A stretch of 64,000 bases of DNA from Halovenus salina (GTDB lineage: Archaea; Halobacteriota; Halobacteria; Halobacteriales; Haloarculaceae), in contig NZ_CP112972.1 in the NCBI RefSeq assembly GCF_026410925.1, forward strand, positions 2,232,001-2,296,000, given 5' to 3'. The first letter of the stretch is position 1; each line of letters opens with the position of its first letter. Position numbers and translations under genes: made by a program. Below the pieces are notes generated by a model that worked only from the letters and a program-made list of their open reading frames with translations, was not told the DNA's origin and did not search any database. Positions 54,895 through 63,617 of the stretch are shown here, piece by piece.

Positions 54895-56040
54895 CTACCG
54901 GAAGAACCGGTCGTCAAGCGGTTGGTTCGCTGGGACAGCTCTGCGGACGCCAAGTGCTGTCCAGGCTGCCCGGAGTACCATCTCACAGAACTCTCTGAAC
55001 GGCCATTTCCAGAGGCGGCGCCCCCCGCGGCGGGGCGCCGCCACGTATTGCCAGTGGAGATACCGCCAGCTGTTCTGGAGCAGCAAGCTCACGATAAACA
55101 TCACCAGTCGCAGACCAGCGTCCTGCGAACTAGTGAACGCGAGACTCTGTTTGGCTAATCGATAGCTCGATTCGATGCCGAAACGTTTGCTGTAGTGCTC
55201 TCGTGCATCTCGTGGCGTGTCGATGAACGGCGCGTCAGCGGCGTAGCCGTGGCGCGCCACCCCGTGTTCGTCGTACCGTCCTTGTTGGTAGACACAGTCG
55301 ATGAACACAGGGAACGTTACCTTGCCGGCGAGATCGTGTTCGATCTCGCGGCTCCAGCCTCTGTTGAGTTCCTCCTGGATCGCCTCGCCCCACTTGACAA
55401 TCGGCATGACGTAGGCGTAGTTGTGCGCGTACAGCAAGCTGAGACAGGTGCTGTTGTAAAATCCGCGGTCAAGGTAGACGGCCTTGACGGCCAGGTCAAG
55501 GCCGTCGAGAAGTTCGAGAAACTCTGCGAGGACATCGCTAGTCGTCTCACCGTCAACCAGCTGACGAACTGCCAGTGTGTAGCGCTTGTTGCGCACCCGC
55601 GCGTAGAGCGTGGCATAGGCGTGAAACGCGGTGGTTCCTCGTTTCGCCTGTGAGAAGTACAGAGCCTCTGTCTCGTCTTCGTCACCGTAGTAGGGATCGA
55701 GGTGGAGGTCGACGACGACCTCCACCGGCCGATCCGGCAATGTCTCAAGCGCATCTCGTTGTAAGAGCATGTCTCCAACTGCCTCGACAGTATCTAGGTC
55801 GAACTGATCGGTGAGATATCCTCGGACGGTATTGGCATGCGGCGAGTCGTCTGTCGTTTCGCAGACGTGATTGATCGAGGTCCCGCCGGCGCTGGCGCCG
55901 GCGAGGACCTCATACAATGTCTCCGTAGAAACCTTAACGTCTTCTCCGAGATCTACCGCAAGTTCCTTCTCAAGACTGTTGACGACAAAATTAAGCAGGT
56001 GCTCTTCCTCTATCTTGTTGTCTGCTTGTGGTTGTTGCAC
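54895..56040 (-). mobile_element. ISH3-family transposase gene
   Basis: The 381-residue DDE transposase carries EEEHLLNFVVNSLEKE at the N-terminus, then VVVDLHLDPYYGDEDE (first catalytic Asp near 111), AVKAVYLDRGFYNS (second Asp) and SKRFGIESSYRLAKQS (Glu), all as in the haloarchaeal ISH3 family. The gene looks intact. The element ends were not located: inverted repeats around 54750-54830 and 56060-56140 are not convincing by eye. Confidence 0.9.
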
Positions 56041-56466
56041 ATCTTCCTCAAGCAGACGCTTCCTCTAACTCGATGTGATCGACTGAAACCAGGTAAGACA
56101 GGATCAGGCATACGACGAAGTAAGAGAAAGAGTAGTTGACTAAATGCTACCGCTAGAATCATGTGACGGCTATGTTCCGTTAGTTCTTGGTCCAAGAGCA
56201 GACTCTGTTCTCTCGGACAGTTTCTCCTGAAATCCAGTCTGGATTCGATTCACAGTATGGTCCTCTGTACTGACCGGTTCCAACGTGCTGTTCGAGTTGT
56301 ATGACAAGTTGTCATTCACTCAATAGCGATGTGGACTGACCGCTGAGGGTGTTGGCAACTTTTGTATCTTTTCTGAACGCCGTACAAGATTGAGGGAACG
56401 AATGCAGGATAGAGTAGTACGTCGGGACTGGTTCCGATCTGAGCAGTCGTTTACAACATTCACCGT
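56041..56466. other. Gap with decayed repeat and small open frame
   Basis: This stretch between the transposase and the pilin gene contains repeat copy B (56264-56320). It also holds a 48-codon leftward frame (about 56172-56318) whose first residues, VNDNLSYNSNSTLEPVS, resemble the peptide read from copy A. No complete gene is supported. Confidence 0.5.
56264..56320. repeat. Diverged repeat fragment, copy B
   Basis: It matches copy A at 53161-53218 at about 80% over 52 bases. Just beyond it, gatgtggactgaccgctgagg also resembles 52012-52032 (cagtgtggactgatcgctaagg), suggesting a family of decayed fragments in this island. Confidence 0.65.
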
Positions 56467-57192
56467 TTAGCAGTCAGTGGTACAGGTCGCCACTTCGACC
56501 ACGTACTCGTTGTTCGCTTCGTTTTCCGTAACTCCAACGATTTCACCTTCCTCGGGGACTGCAAGTCCAAGCATCCATTCGGGAATGGTAGCGCTTTCAC
56601 CGGGGGATTTTTCGGTTGTACTGGGATCAAAGGGGAGGTCTGTCGTCATACCTATCTCCCATGTCACGTTGGCCGAATTGGGTACCTGAATGACCGGGGT
56701 CTCACCTAGATCAGCCGTTGTATTGTACGTGTCCCCCACCTCTAGAGGCTCACCGTCTTCTGTTTGCAGGATGAGAATATCGCCTGCACCTATCGCACCA
56801 TCTCCGCCCAGACCAGCTGATACTGACTCCTGCAGTAACACCGCGGATTGCTCCTTTCCTTCCCACGTGACGGTGATATCGTCGACGTCCGGGGCCGGAT
56901 CGATTTCGATGGTGGTGCCGGCTTCAATCGTCTCTGGCATCTCGGTTTCGATTATTTCGCCACCCCTTATCTCAAGATTATCTCCTTCTATTGTATTACC
57001 GGCAATGTGTGCCAACTCAACCGTCTCGCTTTCTGTTTCACTTACTTCGAGCGCTGCTGACGGTGCAGGATCGTTGATGTTCTCGCCCAGACCGAGAACG
57101 GGTACAGAGATGGTTGCTGCCAGTATGACGACAACAGCTACTAATAATATCGTGCTGATGACTGGCGAAATTCCTCGGTCTGAACCGTCCAC
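56467..57192 (-). CDS. Type IV pilin-like protein
   Basis: The 241-residue product begins MDGSDRGISPVISTILLVAVVVILAATISVPVLGL, the class III archaeal pilin N-terminus (DUF1628/Pilin_N). A basic/Gly prepilin peptidase site (RGISP) precedes the H-domain that forms the filament core. The rest is an acidic beta-rich head, with a Cys pair at the end (ATCTTDC). It should be processed by PibD and assembled into adhesion pili or act as a minor pilin. A TATA-rich region lies upstream. Confidence 0.85.
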   Translation of the reverse strand: MDGSDRGISPVISTILLVAVVVILAATISVPVLGLGENINDPAPSAALEVSETESETVELAHIAGNTIEGDNLEIRGGEIIETEMPETIEAGTTIEIDPAPDVDDITVTWEGKEQSAVLLQESVSAGLGGDGAIGAGDILILQTEDGEPLEVGDTYNTTADLGETPVIQVPNSANVTWEIGMTTDLPFDPSTTEKSPGESATIPEWMLGLAVPEEGEIVGVTENEANNEYVVEVATCTTDC

Positions 57193-57383
57193 ACAGGTAC
57201 GTGTTCAGTAAGTAATAATAGATGTTTTGATATAGTTTATATCCCACAACAAACACTCAATAATTATTTATTCTATACTAATCGACTGGCCCTTCTGTAG
57301 TGGTATCAATCACCAAATCCGAGTGCTACATAGAACCTCTGTACCGAGCGTCAATCACCTCCGATGTTCGTCCTCTGAGAGAC

Positions 57384-58010
57384 TTACCGCCCGGCGTCCA
57401 GCAACCGGCGAGCGACGGTTATCGCCCAGCCGCCGAAGGCAAGCGCAGCGACCATCTCCGGGACCGCGAAGAAGTCACTCGACCCCGTCGCGGCGACGTA
57501 GCCGAGCCAGCTACCCCACGCCAGCACGTGGACGAGACCGAATCCGATTGAGATGCGGCCAAAGGCTTCGCCTCGGGCCAGCAGTCCACCGCCGTACAGT
57601 GCGTGCGTTATCGGGCCACCGACGAAAAAGCAGAGCGCGACAAGCCCGTGAGGGTCACGCGGGAGATAGAAGACGCCGACGAGCCCGAGACCGACGACAG
57701 AGAGCAGGAAGGTGACGGCGCTGAGGCGTTCGAGGACGTGTTCGGCCCGCCGCCAGAGTGGCCACGCAAACGGAAGCCCGACGACGCCGCCGGCTACCAG
57801 CCCGCCGTTAAACAGCCAGAACGTCGACGCCTCCCGGCGGCCGAGGTCTGACAGGGCCTTCGCGGTCCAGGTGAACTCTCCCGAGGAGGCAATCAGCGTC
57901 GACAACAGGACACAGCCAAGCGCGACGACCGGCGCGGCGACGCCGCTCCAGACCGCCAGCCGCTCGACTGTGTGTGTGCTCCTGTGGGCCGCTGGCTCTG
58001 TCTGATGCAT
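57384..58010 (-). CDS. DUF998-family membrane protein
   Basis: The 208-residue product has about six membrane helices. The conserved EFTWTAKALSDLGRREASTFWLFNGGLVAGG segment, with SDLGR and a following NGGL, marks the DUF998 family of integral membrane proteins of unknown function. The start MHQTEPAAHR at 58010 has an adequate N-terminus. It diverges from the PHP gene. Confidence 0.85.
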   Translation of the reverse strand: MHQTEPAAHRSTHTVERLAVWSGVAAPVVALGCVLLSTLIASSGEFTWTAKALSDLGRREASTFWLFNGGLVAGGVVGLPFAWPLWRRAEHVLERLSAVTFLLSVVGLGLVGVFYLPRDPHGLVALCFFVGGPITHALYGGGLLARGEAFGRISIGFGLVHVLAWGSWLGYVAATGSSDFFAVPEMVAALAFGGWAITVARRLLDAGR

Positions 58011-58177
58011 GTGCCGTGTTCGTCTGTCCCACGCTAAAAGGTACCTATCGGCGACACCGTCTGGGGCGGAGGCAGCCGCCCGTGCTGGGTTCTGTCTCCT
58101 CGTCTGTCAGGGGCACAGGAGGTCTCCGAGAGACTCACCACGGCAGGTTTTTCACGGTCCGGTGTCGTTCTCGAAGT

Positions 58178-58879
58178 GTGCTCGCGGTCGAACTCCACGC
58201 TCACTCCGAGGCCTCTTACGACGGCCGAGACTCCGTCGAACTTCTCCTCGAACAGGCCCGGGCCGTCGGCCTTGACGCGCTTGCGGTCACCGATCACGAC
58301 GAAATCTCGGCCAGTCTCGACGCCGCTGAGTTGGCCCCGGAGTACGACCTGGTCGGCATCCCGGGGATGGAGGTGTCGACCGCTGACGGTCACGTTCTCG
58401 CGCTCGGTGTCACAGAACTCGTCCCCGCTGGGATGGGCTTCGGTGAAACACTCGAATACATCCGTGAACACGGCGGAATCGCCGTTGTCCCCCACCCATA
58501 CCAGGAGTCACGTAGCGGCGTCCTCGCGAACATCAGCCCCGACCAACTCACTGCCGCTGACGCTGTCGAAGTGTACAACTCTCGGCTGGTGACAGGATTC
58601 TCGAACCGACAGGCCCGCCGGTTCGCACGCAAACACGACATGCCAATGACGGGCGGGAGCGACGCACACATCTGTGAGATGGTTGGGCAGGCAGTCACGT
58701 GGGTCGACGCCGACGAGCCGAGCGTCTCGGGGATTCTCGACGCAATCCGTGAGGGTCGGACCGATATCGACGGGAAACGGACGCCCTGGCTGGTCAGCCT
58801 CAGACAGGCTGCCGGTGGGGTGCGCCGTCGCATCGCCCACCGTCTCGGACTCGATACCGACGAGACATCCGGCCGTTAG
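58178..58879 (+). CDS. PHP-domain metal-dependent phosphoesterase
   Basis: The 233-residue product begins at GTG 58178 with VELHAHSEASYDGRDSVELLLEQARAVGLDALAVTDHDEIS, the PHP metal-binding motifs HAH and TDHD. It continues with GIPGMEVST, VVPHPYQ and GGSDAHI, supplying the remaining His/Asp/Glu metal ligands. It probably hydrolyses a phosphoester (nucleotide or sugar phosphate). A tttttcac TATA-like element about 30 bases upstream supports this GTG. Its stop overlaps that of the next, convergent gene. Confidence 0.87.
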   Translation: MLAVELHAHSEASYDGRDSVELLLEQARAVGLDALAVTDHDEISASLDAAELAPEYDLVGIPGMEVSTADGHVLALGVTELVPAGMGFGETLEYIREHGGIAVVPHPYQESRSGVLANISPDQLTAADAVEVYNSRLVTGFSNRQARRFARKHDMPMTGGSDAHICEMVGQAVTWVDADEPSVSGILDAIREGRTDIDGKRTPWLVSLRQAAGGVRRRIAHRLGLDTDETSGR

Positions 58880-59574
58880 TTCGTCTTCCCGTCGGGGTTG
58901 TCGTCCTGGGTTGGTGGCTCGACACCCTCGGCGGCCTCGATTGTGGCTGTCGTCTTCTCTGTGTTGACGTGCCAGCGGTCGACGGCTTGCTCGTAGTCTG
59001 CCAGCTTGTTCGAGACACGTACCTTGAGGTCGTCCTCGTTGACGTTCACCTCGAAGACGTACTCCGTGCGGTCGCCGCCGGAGATGCGCTGGATGTTCGC
59101 GGAGATGAGGTCGTTGTCGAAGTAGTACGGCGACATCTGGGTCATCACGTTCTCGTAGACGGTATCCTCGACCTTCCGGATGGCCTTGCGGCCTGCCGAG
59201 TCGGCCGCACGCGCCACATAGTCGATGCTCTCGCCCCACTTGTTGACTGCCTCGTCGGGCTCGTCGAGGTTCTCGTAGGATTCGGCGAGTTTCTCGCCGG
59301 CCGTCTGGAGGTCTTCCTCGGGTTTCTTGCCCTCTTTCTCTCCCTTTCCTTTTTCGAGGTGGGCCTGCTCTGCGGTCTTTTTGCTGACGTCCTCGTCGAG
59401 GCGCTCGTGGCTCTTTGGCCGCCACTCGTCGAACTCCTCGAGTGCCTCCTCGTCGAGGTCGTCCTCCTCGGCGAGTTCTCTGAGTGCCTGGACGATCCGC
59501 TCGCCGTGTTCAACGACAGTCACCCAGCCGCCACGGATCTTGAACCCCGAGACGCTCTCTTCCATCTCCTCCAT
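58876..59574 (-). CDS. DUF5828-like haloarchaeal protein
   Basis: The 232-residue product has a conserved [26 protein letters not shown] start, a charged helical middle ([27 protein letters not shown]) and a C-terminal domain with [24 protein letters not shown] recall this as a haloarchaeal family (DUF5828) without known function. No membrane segment is seen. The last codon overlaps the convergent PHP stop. Confidence 0.7.
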   Translation of the reverse strand: MEEMEESVSGFKIRGGWVTVVEHGERIVQALRELAEEDDLDEEALEEFDEWRPKSHERLDEDVSKKTAEQAHLEKGKGEKEGKKPEEDLQTAGEKLAESYENLDEPDEAVNKWGESIDYVARAADSAGRKAIRKVEDTVYENVMTQMSPYYFDNDLISANIQRISGGDRTEYVFEVNVNEDDLKVRVSNKLADYEQAVDRWHVNTEKTTATIEAAEGVEPPTQDDNPDGKTN

Positions 59575-59686
59575 ATGCAGGGAGACTCTGTACTCAGTGG
59601 ATATGAAAGCGACGGTGGGGTTTCTCTCCCTGCTCTGGCATTACTCGGTAAACAGGTCTAAGTACCGACCGTCGAAACGACGAGAT

Positions 59687-60361
59687 ATGACACTCGAAGA
59701 GCGCGACCACGCCTCGGTCGTCACGCACGCGCTCGCACAGCACGTGCTCACGGACCTTCGCAGCGTCGAGACGAGCCAGGTCGAGTTCAGGAAGGGACTG
59801 GTCAAACTCGGCCGACTCTGTGGCTACGAACTCATTGACAGCCGGTTTCCGACCGAGACCGGAACCGTCGAGACGCCGCTTGCCGAGACCCCGGCGACCC
59901 GCGTCAGCGGGCTCGAGGACGTTGTCATCGTCAACGTTCTCCGGGCGGCGACGCCGTTTGTCGAGGGGCTCCTCAAGGCCTTCCCGACCGCCCGCCAGGG
60001 CGTCATCTCCGCCAGCCGCGACGAGGACGCCGGCATGGGCGAGGACGGCGAGTTCCCCATCTCGGTCCAGTACGTCAAACTGCCCGACATCGACGAGGAC
60101 GACACCGTCATCATCGCCGACCCGATGCTCGCCACCGGAAGCACAATGGTTACTGTCCTCGACGAGATACTCGCCGACGGGACGCCAGAGTCGTGTTTCG
60201 TCCTCTCGGCGGTCAGTGCGCCACCAGGGCTGGAACGAATCACCGAGGCGTTCCCCGAGGTCGAACACGTCACCGTCAGCATCGACGAGAAACTCGACGA
60301 CGACGGCTTCATCGTCCCCGGCCTCGGTGACGCTGGCGACCGCGCCTTCAGGACGACGTGA
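59687..60361 (+). CDS. upp: Uracil phosphoribosyltransferase
   Basis: The 224-residue enzyme starts at ATG 59687 ([26 protein letters not shown]). It has the UPRTase landmarks [33 protein letters not shown] and the PRPP-binding motif [21 protein letters not shown], with a C-terminal uracil-binding loop ([14 protein letters not shown]). It salvages uracil to UMP using PRPP. A long in-frame extension upstream runs antisense to the DUF5828-like gene and is rejected. Confidence 0.95.
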   Translation: MTLEERDHASVVTHALAQHVLTDLRSVETSQVEFRKGLVKLGRLCGYELIDSRFPTETGTVETPLAETPATRVSGLEDVVIVNVLRAATPFVEGLLKAFPTARQGVISASRDEDAGMGEDGEFPISVQYVKLPDIDEDDTVIIADPMLATGSTMVTVLDEILADGTPESCFVLSAVSAPPGLERITEAFPEVEHVTVSIDEKLDDDGFIVPGLGDAGDRAFRTT

Positions 60362-60367
60362 GCTGAG

Positions 60368-61384
60368 TCAGGGCTCCATCGCGCCGGTGATACGGACGAC
60401 ATCCGCGCTGTCGAAGGATTTGTAGTACAGCCGTAGCTCGTATATCTCTCCGTTCAGGTAGTCTCCCGAAAACTCGAAGTCTGCGCCAATATTCATATTA
60501 CCCATGCTTATCTCGCCCGGGTAGGTGCTCGTGTTCTTCTTGTCGCCGTCGACGTAGAGCGTGTACTCCGAGCCATCGAACGTACCGACGACGACGTGTT
60601 GGGTGCCGGGTTCGAGCCGTCCGCCAAATATCTGCCCGCTCTGGCCTCCGCCGCTTTGGTCGACGGTGTAGACGGGTGTGTAGCCGTCGCCTCCGGTACA
60701 GACGGATACCTGTTTGTGGTCACACGGCTTCAGCTCGAGGAGCCAGTTGTCGCTGCCGCTTTTGTGTTCGACGAGTTCCTGTTTTTTCACCTCGTCAGCC
60801 CGATACGCAACGGCGATAGTGAACTCGTCGACATCGACGGGGGCGCTGATGTCTGTCACCTCGACGTAATCACCGGAGCCATCCAGCGCGAGACCGTTCG
60901 CGGTCCAGTCCGGGTCTCCTCTCAGGTCCCCATCGTTTCCGTTGCCGGATTCGTCGGACAGCACCGACCCGCTCCCGTCGAACGTGTAGTAACTGGTAAA
61001 GTCGCCGATACTGTCGCGACTGTCTGCCTGTTGGTTGACCAGCACCGACCGCTCTTCGTCTGTCGAGACGACCGTAATCTCGTCTCCTGGGGCGGTCGGC
61101 AACAGAACTGGTTCCCCGACCGAGTCCGGGCCGACTTCTGCAATCCGGCGGCCGTTCAATTTGACGACCGCTTCGGTCCCCATCGCGATTGGCCGAATCT
61201 CCAGTCCGACCGGCGTCTGCTCGTACTCGAAGGCGGCGTCCGCACTCGGTGAGCCTGTTTTGTCGAGAAATGTCAACGAAACAGTCACCAGGACGACCGA
61301 GATGATAATCACCACTGCCACGAGCAAAATATTCCCGATGATGGGTGACGCGGCCCTGCCGTGTTCGCCCCCTTCGCTGTCCAT
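60368..61384 (-). CDS. Pilin-like protein fused to a LamG-type domain
   Basis: The 338-residue product starts at ATG 61384 (MDSEGGEHGRAASPIIGNILLVAVVIIISVVLVTVSLTFLD), an archaeal pilin N-terminus with H-domain. After a beta domain (about 50-125), residues 130-330 form a concanavalin/LamG-type sandwich: YYTFDGSGSVLSDESGNGNDGDLRG, GLALDGSGDYVEV, WLLELKP, HVVVGTFDGSEYTLYVDGDKK and EIYELRLYYKSF. Such a fusion suggests a pilus or membrane-exposed adhesin recognising glycans. Its stop lies 6 bases from that of upp, which converges on it. Confidence 0.8.
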   Translation of the reverse strand: MDSEGGEHGRAASPIIGNILLVAVVIIISVVLVTVSLTFLDKTGSPSADAAFEYEQTPVGLEIRPIAMGTEAVVKLNGRRIAEVGPDSVGEPVLLPTAPGDEITVVSTDEERSVLVNQQADSRDSIGDFTSYYTFDGSGSVLSDESGNGNDGDLRGDPDWTANGLALDGSGDYVEVTDISAPVDVDEFTIAVAYRADEVKKQELVEHKSGSDNWLLELKPCDHKQVSVCTGGDGYTPVYTVDQSGGGQSGQIFGGRLEPGTQHVVVGTFDGSEYTLYVDGDKKNTSTYPGEISMGNMNIGADFEFSGDYLNGEIYELRLYYKSFDSADVVRITGAMEP

Positions 61385-61672
61385 ACTCCCGGTTAGGGTA
61401 CTGGTGTGAAATTTCTTTCTCGACACCGCGGACAACAAATCATGGCTTCGACAGCCGTCGTACCCCTGCGTTTCATGTGGAAAGCCACAGGCATACAACC
61501 GGATTATATTCGTGTCACGCCCTCACGTGGCCTTCAATTCAGCGACAACGATATGAACAAAACGTCATGCGTCGAACGAGGGCGGCTCCAGGCGAAACGG
61601 GGCTAGTGGGTAAAGAAAGCGCCGTTGCTGTCAGTGCCTGTAGTGTCCACGAGTGTCCGCTTGGATCGGAGG
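61385..61672. other. Intergenic region upstream of the pilin-LamG gene
   Basis: These 288 bases hold the promoter of the leftward pilin-LamG gene. A rightward frame of 66 codons (61406-61606) and a 27-codon leftward frame with one CxxC exist, but neither has convincing coding support. Confidence 0.45.
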
Positions 61673-62281
61673 CTAGCTGTCGGGAGAATCAAACGAGGCT
61701 CGGCCGCTCGTGGCGCTCCGGATGCGGTCGCGCAGGTTGGCTGCGTCTGCCTCGGGGACCGAAACCGCGAACTCGACGGTTTCGGCGTAGTCGGCCTCGA
61801 ACTCGACGCCGGTCGATTCCAGGATTCCGCGGACAGTTCCGGAGTCGTCGTACGCGACGGTCACCACGAACCGCTCGTGGGGGCGCTGTTCGACGATACC
61901 GGCATCGTCGAGAGCGTCTTTGACCGCACGGGAGTACGAGCGCGCGAGGCCGCCGACGCCGAGGTTGGTGCCGCCGTAGTAGCGGGTGACGACGGCGACG
62001 ACGTTCTCGACTGCCTCCTGCTGGAGGACGTTGAGCGTGGGCTTGCCGGCGCTGCCGCCGGGCTCGCCGTCGTCGTCTGCGTACTCTCGAAGCGGCTCAG
62101 CCCGGACGCGGTAGGCCGGGACATTGTGGGTCGCGTCGGCGTACTCTTGACGGATGGCCTCGATGAACGAGTCGGCGGCCTCGACTGTCGTGGCCGTGTC
62201 GATATGGCCAATGAACTCCGAGCCTCGTATCTCGAACCGAGCCCGGCCGCGGCCCGCCACCGTCCGGTAGCGCTCGCTCAT
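61673..62281 (-). CDS. IMPACT/YigZ-family protein
   Basis: The 202-residue product contains the conserved ARFEIRGSEFIGHI opening and the DDGEPGGSAGKPTLNVLQQEAVENVVAVVTRYYGGTNLGVGGLARSYS core of the UPF0029 (IMPACT/YigZ) family, followed by a ferredoxin-like C-terminal domain. The biochemical role is not established; eukaryotic IMPACT regulates Gcn2. It overlaps the upstream ACT-like gene by 4 bases. Confidence 0.9.
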   Translation of the reverse strand: MSERYRTVAGRGRARFEIRGSEFIGHIDTATTVEAADSFIEAIRQEYADATHNVPAYRVRAEPLREYADDDGEPGGSAGKPTLNVLQQEAVENVVAVVTRYYGGTNLGVGGLARSYSRAVKDALDDAGIVEQRPHERFVVTVAYDDSGTVRGILESTGVEFEADYAETVEFAVSVPEADAANLRDRIRSATSGRASFDSPDS

Positions 62282-62781
62282 GCCAGCTCGATACGGCGGA
62301 CGAACGACAGCTCGTGAATGTCGTTGATGAGGTTGCCGGGCAACTCGTCGTCGATGATAACATAGAGCCGGGGATGGTCGGTGAACTCGGGATCCTCGCT
62401 GATAACCTGCCGGATGGTGAGGTCCTGGCCTGCAATCTTGTCGGTAACTGCGGCGACGATGCCAGACTCCTCAGCGTCTGGAACTGTGACCGTTAGCACG
62501 GTCAAATCCAGCACCGGCGCGAGGTCCATCAGACTCGGGATGGCAGAGATATTCTGGAAGATCGGACGAAGCTCGTCGTCGTCGAGGATAGCGTCTGTCG
62601 TCGTATCGACCACGCGGCGGTCAACGCCGACCTCGCGGGCGATGCCAGTGTTTGGAATCTCGATGCCGCCCGAGACCACCCGTCCGTCGTCGTTGACCGA
62701 GAACCCGCGCTCCAGTAACAGCCGGATGACCTGTTGTTGGCTCGGAGAATCCGCGAACTTGTCCATAATCTCGTCGAACAT
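62278..62781 (-). CDS. ACT-domain-like regulatory protein with HTH-like N-terminus
   Basis: The 167-residue product begins [66 protein letters not shown], a winged-helix-like segment. A C-terminal ligand-binding region follows ([41 protein letters not shown]), resembling an ACT domain. This is the haloarchaeal group annotated as a regulator of amino acid metabolism. The ATG at 62781 is chosen since the upstream extension overlaps the divergent pth2 gene region. Confidence 0.82.
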   Translation of the reverse strand: MFDEIMDKFADSPSQQQVIRLLLERGFSVNDDGRVVSGGIEIPNTGIAREVGVDRRVVDTTTDAILDDDELRPIFQNISAIPSLMDLAPVLDLTVLTVTVPDAEESGIVAAVTDKIAGQDLTIRQVISEDPEFTDHPRLYVIIDDELPGNLINDIHELSFVRRIELA

Positions 62782-62908
62782 TGGTGGCACCTCGGACGCC
62801 GACAGTAAAGATGTTCGTGAAGCCAAGAGCAGAGCCGACGCTGGCGAGCCGTCTAGAGCGTCCCTGGAACTCCACACGTTCATGTACCACGACGCCCGAG
62901 TCGGAGAC

Positions 62909-63247
62909 ATGAAACAGGCAATCGTCGCGCGTGCCGACCTCGGGATGGGCGAGGGGAAACTCGCCGCACAGGTCGCCCACGCTTCCCTGCAAGCCTACGA
63001 GGAGGCCTCGCCGCGCGACCAGCGCGAGTGGAAAGGTAGCGGGCAGAAGAAAATTGTCCTCCAGGCGACCGGCGAGTCCGAGCTGTTCGAACTCGCAGAG
63101 CGCGCCCGCGTCGAGGGACTTCCCAACGCCGTCATCCGAGACGCCGGGCACACACAACTTGAACCGGGGACTGCGACGGCGCTGGCTGTCGGACCCGCGC
63201 CCGAAGAGGCGGTTGACGCCGTCACCGGCGACCTCTCGCTGTACTGA
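62909..63247 (+). CDS. pth2: Peptidyl-tRNA hydrolase, Pth2 type
   Basis: The 112-residue product starts [33 protein letters not shown], the archaeal/eukaryotic Pth2 signature with the catalytic-region Lys and AAQVAHA helix, and continues with [18 protein letters not shown] and [24 protein letters not shown]. It frees tRNA from peptidyl-tRNA dropped during translation. The length is typical. An ATG nine codons earlier is an alternative start. Confidence 0.95.
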   Translation: MKQAIVARADLGMGEGKLAAQVAHASLQAYEEASPRDQREWKGSGQKKIVLQATGESELFELAERARVEGLPNAVIRDAGHTQLEPGTATALAVGPAPEEAVDAVTGDLSLY

Positions 63248-63313
63248 CTGCGTGTGTCGTGTCGGTTCCTGCCGGGGTAAACACATAAGCGAGAGGGGAC
63301 ATATCCAGGGTAT

Positions 63314-63490
63314 ATGGAAGAGGAGACCTGGCGCTCGGTTTCGGTCATGGAAGATAAGAATGGAGAGCCACACGTACTCCAACAGAAAGTCGAGGTGTAC
63401 ACGTCGGGGGTCGACGAGGAGTCGCCGGGATACACGAAGCCGGTGATGAAACACCGCATCGTCCCGGTGAAAGAGGTCGTCGAGTTGTGA
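63314..63490 (+). CDS. 58-residue hypothetical protein
   Basis: An ATG at 63314 opens a 58-codon frame ending in TGA at 63490. The product (MEEETWRSVSVMEDKNGEPH...) is charged and ends MKHRIVPVKEVVEL. An acataagc TATA-like element about 28 bases upstream supports a leaderless gene. No family is recognised, but composition is like that of neighbouring genes. Confidence 0.55.
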   Translation: MEEETWRSVSVMEDKNGEPHVLQQKVEVYTSGVDEESPGYTKPVMKHRIVPVKEVVEL

Positions 63491-63617
63491 ACGGCTAAAG
63501 GTCCGATTCTACCCGGATGAGAGGCTCAACACAGCCGTCTGCGAATCTTTCACAATTTTCTGTTACTGTCGCTGTCAATAGCAAAGTCTAACCGGCGCGC
63601 GTCAAAAGGAATGAGTG

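Noticed and set aside
59327-59686. In-frame extension upstream of upp
   Set aside because: It lies antisense to the DUF5828-like gene and adds sequence absent from the UPRTase family.
61406-61606. 66-codon rightward frame upstream of the pilin-LamG gene
   Set aside because: It is basic, without motifs, and overlaps the promoter region of the leftward gene.
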